Below, in pieces: positions 6,973-14,812 of a DNA stretch of 24,933 bases (its first letter is position 1; the number at the start of each line of letters is the position of its first letter). This stretch comes from JAOUGY01 sp050329955 (GTDB lineage Bacteria; Actinomycetota; Acidimicrobiia; Spongiisociales; ZC4RG35). Location: NCBI GenBank assembly GCA_050329955.1, contig JBHJOH010000144.1, forward strand, positions 1 to 24,933, written 5' to 3'. The notes below the pieces were generated by a model. It was not told the origin of the DNA and ran no database searches. It was given only the letters and a program-made list of their open reading frames with translations. The position numbers and the translations under genes were made by a program.

Positions 6973-8424
6973 ATGAAGGTCACATCGATTCGTTCCTTCT
7001 CGGCGGTCGACGCCGAGGCCGCCGTTGTCGGCATGTTCCCCGACCTCCGTTCCGCCCCGGGCACCGACCCGGTCATGAAGGGTGTGAAGACCTGGGCCAG
7101 GACCGCTCTCACCGCCGCCGGGTTCGACGGTTCCGCCGGGAAGGTGGCTGTGCTGGCCATGCCGGAGGGCGCTCCGGTGGGGCGGGTGGCCTTCGTCGGG
7201 CTGGGAGACGAGCTCGACCTCGAGGGTCTGCGGCAGGCGGCGGCGGTCGGGCGCAAGGCGGTCGATACAGCTGCTTCGATCGCCACCTCGTTGCACCAGG
7301 TCCCGATCGACGGTGCCACGGTCGCGGTGTTGGAAGGCATGGCGCTCGCCGATTACCGCTTCGATCTCTACAAGTCGGCCCCCGCCGATCGCGGTGAGCT
7401 TTCGGTGGCGCTGGTGGGCGGTGGCGAGGGTTTTGAGGCTGCTGCCGACCGGGCCATCGCCGTGACCGAGGCGGTGGCGCTTGCTCGTGACCTCGTCAAC
7501 GAGCCGGCCCGTGCCAAAGGCCCCCTCATGTTCGCCCAACGGGTCTCCTCGGATGCCTCCGCCCACGGTGTGACCGCCGAGACCTGGGATCTCGAGCGGT
7601 TGGAAGCGGAGAACATGGGCGGCATCATCGGCGTGGGAATGGGATCGGACCGTCCCCCCTGCCTGCTCAAACTGCACTACAAACCGCGCCGGCCCAAGGC
7701 CAGCCTGGCCCTGGTGGGCAAGTGGATCGTGTTCGACTCGGGCGGTCTCTCGATCAAGAGCGCCGACTTCATGGAGACCATGAAGTGCGACATGGCCGGT
7801 GCCGCCGCCGTGACCGCCGCCATCATCGCCATCGCCCGACTCGGGGTGGCGGTCGAGGTCACCGCCTACGCCGCCCTGGCCGAGAACATGCCCGGTGGGG
7901 GGGCCCAGCGACCCGGGGACGTGCTGCACATTCGCAACGGCAAGACCATCGAAGTCCTCAACACCGACGCCGAGGGCCGGCTGGTCCTGGCCGACGCCCT
8001 GTCGCTGGCGGCGGAGTCGTCGCCCGACCTGATCGTCGACCTGGCGACCCTGACGGGTGCCTGCAAGGTGGCGCTGGGCCCCAAGATCGCCGGGGTGTTC
8101 GCCCGCCAGGATGAGGCGGCCGACCGGGTGTTGGCGGCGGCGGCGTCGTCCGGCGAACGGATGTGGCACATGCCGCTTCCCGCCGACTACCGGCCGATGA
8201 TCGACTCGCCGGTGGCCGACATGAAGAACACCGGCCAGGGTCGCTACGGCGGCGCCATCACCGCCGCGCTGCTTCTCGAGGAGTTCGTGGGCGACATCCC
8301 GTGGGCTCACATCGACATCGCCGGTCCGGCGTTCCTCGACAGCGGCGAGCACTACCTGCCCAAGGGAGGAACCGGTTTCGGGGTTCGGGCGCTGGTGGAA
8401 CTGGCGGAGGCGATGGCCAGGTGA
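6973..8424 (+). CDS. pepA: Leucyl aminopeptidase (M17 family)
   Basis: A 483-residue cytosolic M17 aminopeptidase that removes N-terminal residues from peptides with two metal ions. The ligands fall at the same numbers as in bovine lens enzyme: Lys250, Asp255, Asp273, Asp332 and Glu334, with catalytic Lys262 and Arg336 (NTDAEGRLVLADAL). One oddity is Trp251 in VGKWIVFDSGG, where the family nearly always has glycine (GKG). The N-terminal 160 residues form the variable macrodomain-like part. ATG 6973 is preceded by GGGAG at 6960-6964, 8 nt away. A small unknown gene follows after 28 nt and may be co-transcribed. Confidence 0.95.
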   Translation: MKVTSIRSFSAVDAEAAVVGMFPDLRSAPGTDPVMKGVKTWARTALTAAGFDGSAGKVAVLAMPEGAPVGRVAFVGLGDELDLEGLRQAAAVGRKAVDTAASIATSLHQVPIDGATVAVLEGMALADYRFDLYKSAPADRGELSVALVGGGEGFEAAADRAIAVTEAVALARDLVNEPARAKGPLMFAQRVSSDASAHGVTAETWDLERLEAENMGGIIGVGMGSDRPPCLLKLHYKPRRPKASLALVGKWIVFDSGGLSIKSADFMETMKCDMAGAAAVTAAIIAIARLGVAVEVTAYAALAENMPGGGAQRPGDVLHIRNGKTIEVLNTDAEGRLVLADALSLAAESSPDLIVDLATLTGACKVALGPKIAGVFARQDEAADRVLAAAASSGERMWHMPLPADYRPMIDSPVADMKNTGQGRYGGAITAALLLEEFVGDIPWAHIDIAGPAFLDSGEHYLPKGGTGFGVRALVELAEAMAR

Positions 8425-8452
8425 GGACGCCGGCGCCCATCTGGTCCCGTTC

Positions 8453-8776
8453 ATGATCGACGAGGATCTGGTCGACCTCGAGGGCCCGGTGGGTCGTTGC
8501 AGCTCGACTGCCGCCATCGGCATCGCCCGTCGCCTCGCCGGCGGCAGCGACGCCGGTGCCAGGCTGCACCGCCTGGCGGCCACGGAGGGGATCTCCGATG
8601 ATGCCACCGCCACCCGATGGGAGGCGAGCTTCGACCTCCCGTCCAGGATGGCGACGCTCGAGGTGGTCGTCACGTTCACCTGGGACGAGAACCGTGGCGC
8701 CTTCGGGTCCGGTATCGCCTCCATGAGGGTGCAGCCGTTTCCGGCCCCGGGTAGCGAGCCGAACGAATGCTCGTGA
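8453..8776 (+). CDS. Hypothetical protein, 107 aa
   Basis: Not recognised. Third codon positions are strongly G/C-rich, as in neighbouring genes, which supports it as a true gene. The protein has an acidic start (MIDEDLVDLEGPVG), a helical stretch around residues 17-45, and a likely beta-strand segment ATLEVVVTFTWDENRGAFGSGIASMRV near the end. There is no signal peptide, membrane segment or metal motif. It begins 28 nt after pepA and overlaps the next small gene. The ATG at 8453 has no evident Shine-Dalgarno sequence. Confidence 0.6.
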   Translation: MIDEDLVDLEGPVGRCSSTAAIGIARRLAGGSDAGARLHRLAATEGISDDATATRWEASFDLPSRMATLEVVVTFTWDENRGAFGSGIASMRVQPFPAPGSEPNECS

Positions 8777-9036
8777 CCCGGGCGATGCCTCGCAGGCGGC
8801 ACAAGGGCATTTGGAAGCAACACCTCGACGACCGGACCGCCCTGCCCGAGCGAGTGCCGGACGCCTGTGAGGCGTTGATAGCGCTTCGGGACCGGGGTTC
8901 CACCACCTCCGCCGTCCACCGCATGGTGGCCACCATGTCACGCACCGGGGGTCCGGGTTGGTCGGTGGTGGATGTGAGTGGAGAGCACCGGGTGCGGTGG
9001 CATCTCGAGGGCGATCACCTGCGTCTGGTGGTGTGA
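8773..9036 (+). CDS. Hypothetical protein, 87 aa, basic N-terminus
   Basis: Not recognised. Codon bias matches the genome. The start is taken as the GTG at 8773, which forms a GTGA overlap with the upstream stop; ATG 8767 (two codons longer) and ATG 8785 are alternatives. The N-terminus is basic (PRRRHKGIWKQHL), followed by a helical DACEALIALRDRGSTTSAVHRMVATMSR and a short strand-like end (RVRWHLEGDHLRLVV). The product could be a small nucleic-acid-associated protein, but nothing specific supports that. The overlap suggests it works with the 107-residue protein upstream. Confidence 0.55.
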   Translation: MTRAMPRRRHKGIWKQHLDDRTALPERVPDACEALIALRDRGSTTSAVHRMVATMSRTGGPGWSVVDVSGEHRVRWHLEGDHLRLVV

Positions 9037-9069
9037 GCCGGGCCACCCCGGGAAACGTTGCGGGGCTGC

Positions 9070-9075
9070 GACAAT
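9070..9075 (+). promoter_or_regulatory. Candidate -10 box (GACAAT) of the cysteine desulfurase gene
   Basis: GACAAT ends 7 nt before the ATG at 9083, the same spacing as other start-proximal boxes in the window. The first base departs from TANNNT, so support is modest. Confidence 0.3.
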
Positions 9076-9082
9076 GTGACGG

Positions 9083-10195
9083 ATGATCTACCTCGATCAC
9101 GCTGCCACCACCCCGATGCGGCCCGAGGTGTGGGAGGCGATGGCCCCCTACGCCACCGACGTGTTCGGGAACGCCTCCGGATCACACGGGGTGGCCCGCC
9201 GCGCCAAGAACGCCCTCGAGGTAGCGCGTGAGCGAGCGGCGGCGGTGCTGGGCGCATTGCCTTCCGAGATCGTCTTCACCTCGGGCGGAACCGAGTCCGA
9301 CAATCTCGCCGTCAAGGGTCGAGCTGTCGGCGGCGCTGCCGTCGTGACCACCTCGATCGAGCATGAGGCGGTCCTCGAGGCGGCCGACCATTGTGCCCGC
9401 CTGGGTTCGCCGGTCCGGACGATCGCACCCGATCGTTTCGGTCGTGTCAGCCCTGACGAGGTGGTCGACGCCATCTCACCGGACACCGGGGTGGTGTCGG
9501 TGATGGCGGCCAACAACGAGACCGGCATGGTGCAACCGGTGGCAGAGATCGTGGGCGCCGTGGCAGGCCGGGTCCCGGTGCACACCGACGCCGTGCAGGC
9601 GTTCGCCACCCTCGATGTACGCGTCGACGACCTGGGCGTGGATCTGCTGAGCCTGTCGGCTCACAAGTTCGGGGGTCCGAAGGGGATCGGTCTGCTGTAC
9701 GTACGTCAGGGGGTGGCCCTCGAAGCAGTGCTGCACGGGGGTGGTCAGGAGCTGGGCAGGCGTTCGGGTACCTCGAACGTTATGGGCGCAGTCGGGATGG
9801 CGCTGGCGATGGAACTGGCCGCCGCCGATCGGCCGCGGATCAGGCGGGATGTCGGCGCTGCCCGGGATGCCTTCGTCGCAAGCATCCGGCATGCCGGGGT
9901 GGGTACTCCGACCGTCGATCTCGACCGTGCGCTCGTCTCGCATGCCCACATCAGGTTCCCGGGAGTTCGAAATGAGACGTTGCTGATCCGACTGGACCGA
10001 CTCGGTGTCGCCGTGTCGGTCGGCTCGGCCTGCGCGTCCGGAGCCGCCACCGTGAGCCACGTTCTCACCGCCATGGGGGTGTCGGCGGACGTTGCCCGGG
10101 AGTCGCTTCGTTTCTCATTCGGCTGGACGTCGACCGTCGACGACGGGGACGTCGCGGCCCGACTGGTCCTCGAGGCCCTGGCTGGTCTGCGATGA
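9083..10195 (+). CDS. iscS: Cysteine desulfurase (NifS/IscS-like)
   Basis: A 370-residue PLP-dependent class V aminotransferase-fold enzyme that takes sulfur from L-cysteine as an enzyme persulfide. The N-terminus IYLDHAATTPMRPEV is diagnostic. PLP lysine is Lys195 in SLSAHKFGGPKG, PLP-phosphate contacts include TSGGTESDN, and the persulfide cysteine is Cys317 in GSACASG. The stop overlaps the ATG of mnmA (ATGA), so its main job here is probably to feed sulfur to MnmA for tRNA thiolation; Fe-S cluster supply is the alternative. The symbol is by family only, since no Fe-S assembly genes are adjacent. Confidence 0.93.
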   Translation: MIYLDHAATTPMRPEVWEAMAPYATDVFGNASGSHGVARRAKNALEVARERAAAVLGALPSEIVFTSGGTESDNLAVKGRAVGGAAVVTTSIEHEAVLEAADHCARLGSPVRTIAPDRFGRVSPDEVVDAISPDTGVVSVMAANNETGMVQPVAEIVGAVAGRVPVHTDAVQAFATLDVRVDDLGVDLLSLSAHKFGGPKGIGLLYVRQGVALEAVLHGGGQELGRRSGTSNVMGAVGMALAMELAAADRPRIRRDVGAARDAFVASIRHAGVGTPTVDLDRALVSHAHIRFPGVRNETLLIRLDRLGVAVSVGSACASGAATVSHVLTAMGVSADVARESLRFSFGWTSTVDDGDVAARLVLEALAGLR

Positions 10196-11268
10196 GCCGG
10201 GTGCTGGTGGCGATTTCGGGCGGGGTGGATTCCTCGGTTGCGGCCGCGCTCATGCAGGCCGAGGGCCACGAGGTGACCGGCGTCACCATGAAGATGTGGG
10301 CCGGACCCAACGGTGAGGCGCCCACATCCGGGTGCTGCACGGTCTCTGACACCGAGGACGCCCGTCGGGTGGCGGCCCAACTCGACATTCCGTACTACGT
10401 GCTGGACTACACCGACCGCTTCCAGAGCGGGGTGATCGATCGGTTCGTGGACGACTACCTGCACGGGCGCACTCCCAACCCCTGTGTCGAATGCAATCGG
10501 ACCGTCAAGTTCCACCACCTGCTCGAACAGGCGGATGACTTCGACTGCGAGGTGGTGGTGACCGGGCATTACGCTCGCATCCGCACCGCTGACGGATGCC
10601 TCCAGTTGCTGCGTGGCGTAGACCGTGCCAAGGACCAGAGCTATGTGCTGTCGATGCTCGGGCAGCATCAATTGGCCCGAACCAGGTTCCCGATCGGCGA
10701 GATCGACAAGGCCGAGACCCGACGCATCGCCGCCATGCTCGGTCTGCGCACCGCCGGCAAGGCGGAGTCGATGGACATCTGCTTCGTGGCCGGGGGTGAC
10801 TACCGGCGGTTTCTGCGGTCGGTGGCACCCGAGTCGGAGCGCCCCGGTCCGATCGTGGATGCTGATGGCACCGTGCTGGGCGAGCACCGGGGCGTTGCCA
10901 CCGTGACGGTCGGCCAACGAAAGGGGCTCGGCGTTGCGCTGGGCGAGCCCCGTCACGTCATCGATGTCATCCCCGAGACCGCCACGGTGGTACTCGGCAG
11001 GCGCCAAGACCTGGCGGTGAGTGGCGTCGAGCTGGAGCAGGTCACCTGGGTGGATCGCCCGCTCGACCCGGGGACTTCGATCGGCCTCCAGTACCGGGCG
11101 CACGGCGAGGCGGTCGATGCGGTGCTGACGTCCGGCGGTGCCGAGTTCCGCCAACCGCAGTACGGGATTGCGCCGGGGCAGACCGTGGCCTTCTACGACG
11201 GCGAGCGGGTGCTGGGAAGCGGCGTGATCAGCGCCAGCACAAAGGTGACGATAAATAGCGATCTGTAA
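10192..11268 (+). CDS. mnmA: tRNA-specific 2-thiouridylase MnmA
   Basis: A 358-residue enzyme that adenylates and thiolates U34 of Lys, Glu and Gln tRNAs. The PP-loop SGGVDSS is at residues 9-15. The two catalytic cysteines are Cys98 (TPNPCVECNR) and Cys197 (MDICFV), matching Cys102 and Cys199 of E. coli MnmA. The central GDYRRFL and VGQRKGLG segments and the C-terminal beta-barrel (residues about 280-355) complete the normal length. It overlaps the cysteine desulfurase gene by 4 nt, forming the enzyme pair for 2-thiouridine synthesis. Confidence 0.96.
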   Translation: MSRVLVAISGGVDSSVAAALMQAEGHEVTGVTMKMWAGPNGEAPTSGCCTVSDTEDARRVAAQLDIPYYVLDYTDRFQSGVIDRFVDDYLHGRTPNPCVECNRTVKFHHLLEQADDFDCEVVVTGHYARIRTADGCLQLLRGVDRAKDQSYVLSMLGQHQLARTRFPIGEIDKAETRRIAAMLGLRTAGKAESMDICFVAGGDYRRFLRSVAPESERPGPIVDADGTVLGEHRGVATVTVGQRKGLGVALGEPRHVIDVIPETATVVLGRRQDLAVSGVELEQVTWVDRPLDPGTSIGLQYRAHGEAVDAVLTSGGAEFRQPQYGIAPGQTVAFYDGERVLGSGVISASTKVTINSDL

Positions 11269-11278
11269 TACACGATAC

Positions 11279-11284
11279 TAGAGT
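11279..11284 (+). promoter_or_regulatory. Candidate -10 box (TAGAGT) of icd, inside an inverted repeat
   Basis: TAGAGT fits TANNNT and ends 7 nt before the ATG at 11292. It overlaps an inverted repeat, ACACGA (11270-11275) and TCGTGT (11284-11289). The area is visibly more AT-rich than its surroundings. The repeat could be an operator or a weak hairpin after mnmA. Confidence 0.45.
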
Positions 11285-11291
11285 CGTGTGT

Positions 11292-12725
11292 ATGAGCACT
11301 CCCATCACCATTGCCCGTGGGGACGGAATCGGCCCCGAGATCATGGAGGCCACCCTCCGCATCCTCTCGGCGGCGGGGGCCGACCTCGAGATCGAGGAGA
11401 TTGAGATCGGCACCAGGATCTACGAGCGGGGGGTCACCTCCGGCATCGAGCCGGACGCATGGGAGTCGCTGCGCCGGACCCGGGTCTTCCTCAAGTCGCC
11501 GATCACCACGCCCCTGGGCGGCGGTTTCAAGAGCCTCAACGTCACCGTCCGCAAGTCGCTCGGCCTGTACGCCAACGTTCGCCCGTGCCCCACCTACCAC
11601 CCCTTCGTCGAGACCCCCCACCCGTCGATGGACGTCGTGATCATTCGTGAGAACGAGGAGGATCTCTACGCCGGCATCGAGCATCGCCAGACCGACGAGG
11701 TCTATCAGTGTCTCAAGCTGATCACCCGTCCCGGCACCGAGCGGATCGTCCGGTACGCATTCGAGTACGCCCGGGCGTACGGTCGCCGAAAGGTGACCTG
11801 CTTCACCAAGGACAACATCATGAAGCTCACCGATGGGTTGTTCCATCGGGTGTTCGATGAGGTAGCCCTGGAGTACCCCGAGATCGAGAGTGAGCACATG
11901 ATCATCGACATCGGGACGGCTTTCCTGGCCAACCACCCCGATCGTTTCGACGTGATCGTCGCTCCCAACCTGTACGGGGACATCATCTCCGACGTGGCGG
12001 CCGAGGTGTCGGGATCGGTGGGACTCGCCGGCTCGGCCAACATCGGCGACGACTTCGCCCTCTTCGAAGCGGTGCACGGCTCGGCACCCGGAATCGCCGG
12101 TCAGAACCTGGCCAATCCCTCAGGGCTGCTGCTCGCCGCGGTCCAGATGCTGGTCCACATCGGCCAGGGCCAGGTCGCCGAGCGGGTCCACAACGCCTGG
12201 CTGGCGGCCATCGAGGCGGGGGTTCGGACCGCCGACATGCGGGGTGGTGGGTTCGTGGTGGGCACCCAGGAGTTCTCGGACGCAGTCATTGCCCGCCTCG
12301 GTCAGCGGCCCTCGGTGCTGGCAGCGGTGTCGTACGCGACCAGCGAGCCGATCCGCATCGCGGTGACCCGTAGCCACGGCGCCACCAAGGCTCTGGTCGG
12401 GGTGGATGTCTTTCTGCACTGGTGGGACGGCACGCCCGATGAGCTGGGGTCCATGCTCTCGAAGCTCGGCGCACCGGACCTGTCGCTTCAGATGATCACG
12501 AACCGGGGCGTGAAGGTGTTCCCCGACGGCCTGCCCGAGACGTTCTGCACCGACCACTGGCGGTGCCGGTTCCAGGCCGCCGACCCGCTCGACTCGACGG
12601 TGGCACCCAAGGCGGTCCTGGCGTTGCTCGAGCGTGTCATCGATGCCGGCTATGACGTCATCAAAACCGAGAACCTCTACACCTTCGACGGCGAGCCCGG
12701 CTACTCACTCGGCCAGGGTCAGTGA
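11292..12725 (+). CDS. icd: Isocitrate dehydrogenase with Thermus-type C-terminal domain
   Basis: A 477-residue TCA-cycle enzyme that oxidises isocitrate to 2-oxoglutarate. The substrate loop is VTVRKSLGLYANVRP, followed by RENEEDLYAGIEH, TKDNIMK and LYGDIISD with the metal-binding aspartates. Residues about 355-477 form the extra domain known from Thermus thermophilus IDH (GVDVF, MITNRGVKVFP, DHWRCRF, EFDGEPG-like TFDGEPGYS). The coenzyme site reads HGSAPGIAGQ: Gly267-Ile268 replace the Lys-Tyr pair of NADP enzymes, so NAD use is possible. I chose ATG 11292 rather than GTG 11286, since STPITIARGDGIGPE is the family start and a -10 box lies 7 nt upstream of the ATG. Confidence 0.93.
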   Translation: MSTPITIARGDGIGPEIMEATLRILSAAGADLEIEEIEIGTRIYERGVTSGIEPDAWESLRRTRVFLKSPITTPLGGGFKSLNVTVRKSLGLYANVRPCPTYHPFVETPHPSMDVVIIRENEEDLYAGIEHRQTDEVYQCLKLITRPGTERIVRYAFEYARAYGRRKVTCFTKDNIMKLTDGLFHRVFDEVALEYPEIESEHMIIDIGTAFLANHPDRFDVIVAPNLYGDIISDVAAEVSGSVGLAGSANIGDDFALFEAVHGSAPGIAGQNLANPSGLLLAAVQMLVHIGQGQVAERVHNAWLAAIEAGVRTADMRGGGFVVGTQEFSDAVIARLGQRPSVLAAVSYATSEPIRIAVTRSHGATKALVGVDVFLHWWDGTPDELGSMLSKLGAPDLSLQMITNRGVKVFPDGLPETFCTDHWRCRFQAADPLDSTVAPKAVLALLERVIDAGYDVIKTENLYTFDGEPGYSLGQGQ

Positions 12726-12756
12726 GGTTCTGACGGGCCGCCGGTGGGCGGTGGAC

Positions 12757-12762
12757 TACCGT
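12757..12762 (+). promoter_or_regulatory. Candidate -10 box (TACCGT) of purK
   Basis: TACCGT fits TANNNT and ends 8 nt before the purK ATG at 12771, in the short gap after icd. No Shine-Dalgarno sequence stands between, so a leaderless purKE transcript is likely. Confidence 0.45.
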
Positions 12763-12770
12763 GCCCGCTC

Positions 12771-13910
12771 ATGGAGCGCTCTCATCGTCTCGGCGTGGTA
12801 GGAGCCGGCCAGCTCGGTCGGATGATGCATCAGGCGGCGATCGGCCTCGGGGTCGATCTGCATTTCCTCGCCGAGACCGATGCCGATCCGGCCATCCAGG
12901 TTGCTCCCTCCTGGGAGCTCGGCTCGGCCATGCACGACGTCGATCTGGCCCGCTTCTCGTTCGGGTGTGAGGTGGTCACCTTCGAGCACGAGGTGGTCGA
13001 TCTCGAGGGGCTGGAGGACCTGGAACGCGGCGGGTCGCTGTTTCGGCCCAGTTCCCGTTCGTTGCGGGTGGTGGCCGACAAGCTCGGCATGCGCAGAGCG
13101 GTCGAATGGGCCGGTCTGCCCGTGCCCGCCTGGAAGCAGGCCCGCACCCCCGCCGACATCGAAGCCGCCATGGAGGAGTGGCCGGAGGCGGTCATCAAGC
13201 TGAGCCGCGGCGGATACGACGGCCGGGGCGTGTTCGTCGTGAACGGCGTCGAGGAGGGGCGCGGCATCGCCGAGCGGCTCCTCGGCAAGCGGGTTCCGCT
13301 GCTGGTGGAGCCACTCCTCGCCTTCGAGCGGGAGATCGCCGTGATCGTGGCCCGCCGCCCCGGCGGCGACACCGGGGTCTACGACCCCGTCACCACGCTG
13401 CAGATCGACGGGCAGTGCCGTCAGGTCACGGCGCCGAGCGGACTGTCGGCCGACCTCGAGGCGGAGGCCCGCCGACTGGGCCAGGCCGTTGCCTCATCGA
13501 TCGATGTGGTGGGTCTGGTGGCAATCGAGATGTTCGTGGTCGATGGGGCGTTGTTGATCAACGAGTTGGCCGTCCGACCCCACAACAGCGGGCACCACAC
13601 CATCGATGCCTGCGTGACCTCCCAGTTCGAGAACCACCTGCGCGCCGTGCTCGACCTGCCCTTGGGCGACCCGACGCTGCGCCAACCGGCAGCCATGGTC
13701 AACCTGATCGGCTCCTCCGATCCGGTCGACCCCCGCAGCCGGCTCTCCTCCGCACTTGCCCTCGATCCCGCCGCTCGAATCCACCTGTACGGGAAGGAAC
13801 CGCGTCCCGACCGTAAGATCGGACACGTGACCGTGTGCGACGACGATGTGACCGAAGCGGCGGCCCGCGCCTGGGCGGTTGTCGAGGCGCTGGGAGGGCA
13901 GCCCCGATGA
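12771..13910 (+). CDS. purK: N5-carboxyaminoimidazole ribonucleotide synthetase PurK
   Basis: A 379-residue ATP-grasp enzyme that makes N5-CAIR from AIR, ATP and bicarbonate in purine synthesis. The N-terminal LGVVGAGQLGRMM is the pre-ATP-grasp fold, KLSRGGYDGRGVF the ATP-binding loop, EPLLAFEREIAVIVAR the central strand, and NELAVRPHNSGHHTIDACVTSQFENHLRA the metal/AIR-binding signature. ATG 12771 gives the family N-terminus; the longer in-frame start at 12744 adds a non-conserved tail. The stop overlaps the purE ATG, so PurK product passes to PurE in the usual pair. Confidence 0.96.
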   Translation: MERSHRLGVVGAGQLGRMMHQAAIGLGVDLHFLAETDADPAIQVAPSWELGSAMHDVDLARFSFGCEVVTFEHEVVDLEGLEDLERGGSLFRPSSRSLRVVADKLGMRRAVEWAGLPVPAWKQARTPADIEAAMEEWPEAVIKLSRGGYDGRGVFVVNGVEEGRGIAERLLGKRVPLLVEPLLAFEREIAVIVARRPGGDTGVYDPVTTLQIDGQCRQVTAPSGLSADLEAEARRLGQAVASSIDVVGLVAIEMFVVDGALLINELAVRPHNSGHHTIDACVTSQFENHLRAVLDLPLGDPTLRQPAAMVNLIGSSDPVDPRSRLSSALALDPAARIHLYGKEPRPDRKIGHVTVCDDDVTEAAARAWAVVEALGGQPR

Positions 13911-14398
13911 AGGTGGCGATCGTGATGGGAAGCGCCTCCGACTTCCCGACCATGGAACCGGCCGTGCAGACCCTGCGGGACTTCGGCATCGACTTCGAGG
14001 CTCGGGTCGTCTCCGCTCACCGGACCCCCGAGGAGATGATCGCCTTCGGCCGCGAAGCCGCCGCCAACGGGTTCTCGGTGATCATCGCCGCCGCCGGGGG
14101 AGCGGCCCATCTCCCGGGGATGCTTGCCTCGGTGACGTCGCTGCCGGTGATCGGCGTGCCCGTCCCGGTGACGGCCCTCGACGGGATGGACGCCCTGCTC
14201 TCGATCGTGCAGATGCCGGCCGGTATCCCCGTGGCCACCATGGCAATCGGCGGCGCCGTCAACGCCGCCCTGATGGCAGTCCGGATCCTGGCCCTGTCCA
14301 ATCCAAACCTCACCGAGAAGCTCTCCGCCCATCGGCTGGCCCTTCGAGCCAAGGCCCACGCCGGCGACGCCGAGGTGAGGACGCAAACCCAGGGTTGA
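13907..14398 (+). CDS. purE: N5-carboxyaminoimidazole ribonucleotide mutase PurE (class I)
   Basis: A 163-residue class I PurE that converts N5-CAIR to CAIR. Motifs are GSASDFPTM near the N-terminus, catalytic His38 in SAHRTP, GGAAHLPGM, and ALDGMDALLSIVQMPAGIPVATMAIG. It overlaps purK by 4 nt (ATGA). The last residues, RTQTQG and the stop, lie within a 56-bp repeat whose second copy is at 24720-24775, so this tail is repeat-derived rather than conserved PurE sequence. The catalytic core is complete before it, and function should be unaffected. Confidence 0.96.
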   Translation: MKVAIVMGSASDFPTMEPAVQTLRDFGIDFEARVVSAHRTPEEMIAFGREAAANGFSVIIAAAGGAAHLPGMLASVTSLPVIGVPVPVTALDGMDALLSIVQMPAGIPVATMAIGGAVNAALMAVRILALSNPNLTEKLSAHRLALRAKAHAGDAEVRTQTQG

Positions 14399-14432
14399 GA
14401 ACACCGCTGGGCGGTGTTCTGGCTCCTGAGAA
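14377..14432 (+). repeat. 56-bp gene-end repeat, copy 1
   Basis: The 56 bp match the reverse complement of 24720-24775 at 46 positions without gaps. The element starts on the third base of a purE codon, supplies the last six codons and the stop (14396-14398), and contains the palindrome AACCCAGGGTT (14386-14396). It continues into a 10-bp hairpin (14398-14407 with 14411-14420, loop TGG) and ends in GGCTCCTGAGAA. No T-run follows the hairpin. It may end or stabilise the purKE transcript. Confidence 0.75.
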
Positions 14433-14544
14433 TGCCCAACGGCAGTGACCACCGCTCCCTGCGCATCGCCGGGAAGCGTGGGTGCCCGGTGAGCAGGTGG
14501 GGCGGGGGAGCCCGCCGGTCGGGATCGTGCCAGTCCGGACGCGA

Positions 14545-14571
14545 CGGAGCCCGCCACGAGGGCGGGCTCCG
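14545..14571 (-). terminator. GC-rich hairpin downstream of infA
   Basis: An 11-bp perfect stem (CGGAGCCCGCC, 14545-14555, with 14561-14571) and 5-nt loop lie 16 nt past the infA stop. No T-run follows on the minus strand, so termination, if any, is of the GC-hairpin type common in actinobacteria. The same GGAGCCCGCC also occurs at 14507-14516 within a 6-bp hairpin (14501-14516), so alternative pairings are possible. Confidence 0.5.
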
Positions 14572-14587
14572 AACGGGGTTGGTTGGT

Positions 14588-14812
14588 TCAGCGGTGGCGC
14601 CAGACGATGCGACCCTTGGTGGGATCGTACGTCGACACCTCCACCTCGACCGAGTCGCCCGACAGGATGCGGATCTTGCGGCCACGGCGCATGCGCCCGG
14701 CTGCCTTCGCCATCACCTGGAGGCCACCCTCGATCTCTACCCGGAACACGGCGTTGCGTTCGACCGCAACAACGGTGCCGGGCATGCGGATGTATTCCTG
14801 GTCGTCGCTCAC
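14588..14812 (-). CDS. infA: Translation initiation factor IF-1
   Basis: A 74-residue single-domain OB-fold (S1-like) protein, the normal IF-1 size, which binds the 30S A site. Conserved stretches are PGTVVAVERNAVFRVEIEGG, AAGRMRRGRKIRILSGDSVEVEVSTYDPTKGRIVWR. The start is a GTG at 14812 that forms GTGA with the stop of the upstream RRM gene. There is no separate Shine-Dalgarno sequence, so its translation probably depends on ribosomes finishing the RRM gene. infA usually sits with ribosomal-protein genes (rpmJ, rpsM, adk-map); here it stands alone with an RNA-binding protein, so it may be a second infA copy. Confidence 0.95.
   Translation of the reverse strand: MSDDQEYIRMPGTVVAVERNAVFRVEIEGGLQVMAKAAGRMRRGRKIRILSGDSVEVEVSTYDPTKGRIVWRHR

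Noticed and set aside
6406..8919. 837-codon open frame on the minus strand opposite the flavin reductase, pepA and small genes
   Set aside because: It crosses several well-supported genes and the large palindrome, and its translation has no recognisable domains; a GC-rich shadow frame.
11286..11291. GTG at 11286 as the start of icd
   Set aside because: It adds only Met-Cys before the family N-terminus, and the -10 box is best spaced for ATG 11292.
14377..14432. The 56-bp repeat as an integron attC site or CRISPR repeat
   Set aside because: No conserved GTTRRRY core, integrase or array is present, and the two copies are over 10 kb apart in inverted orientation.
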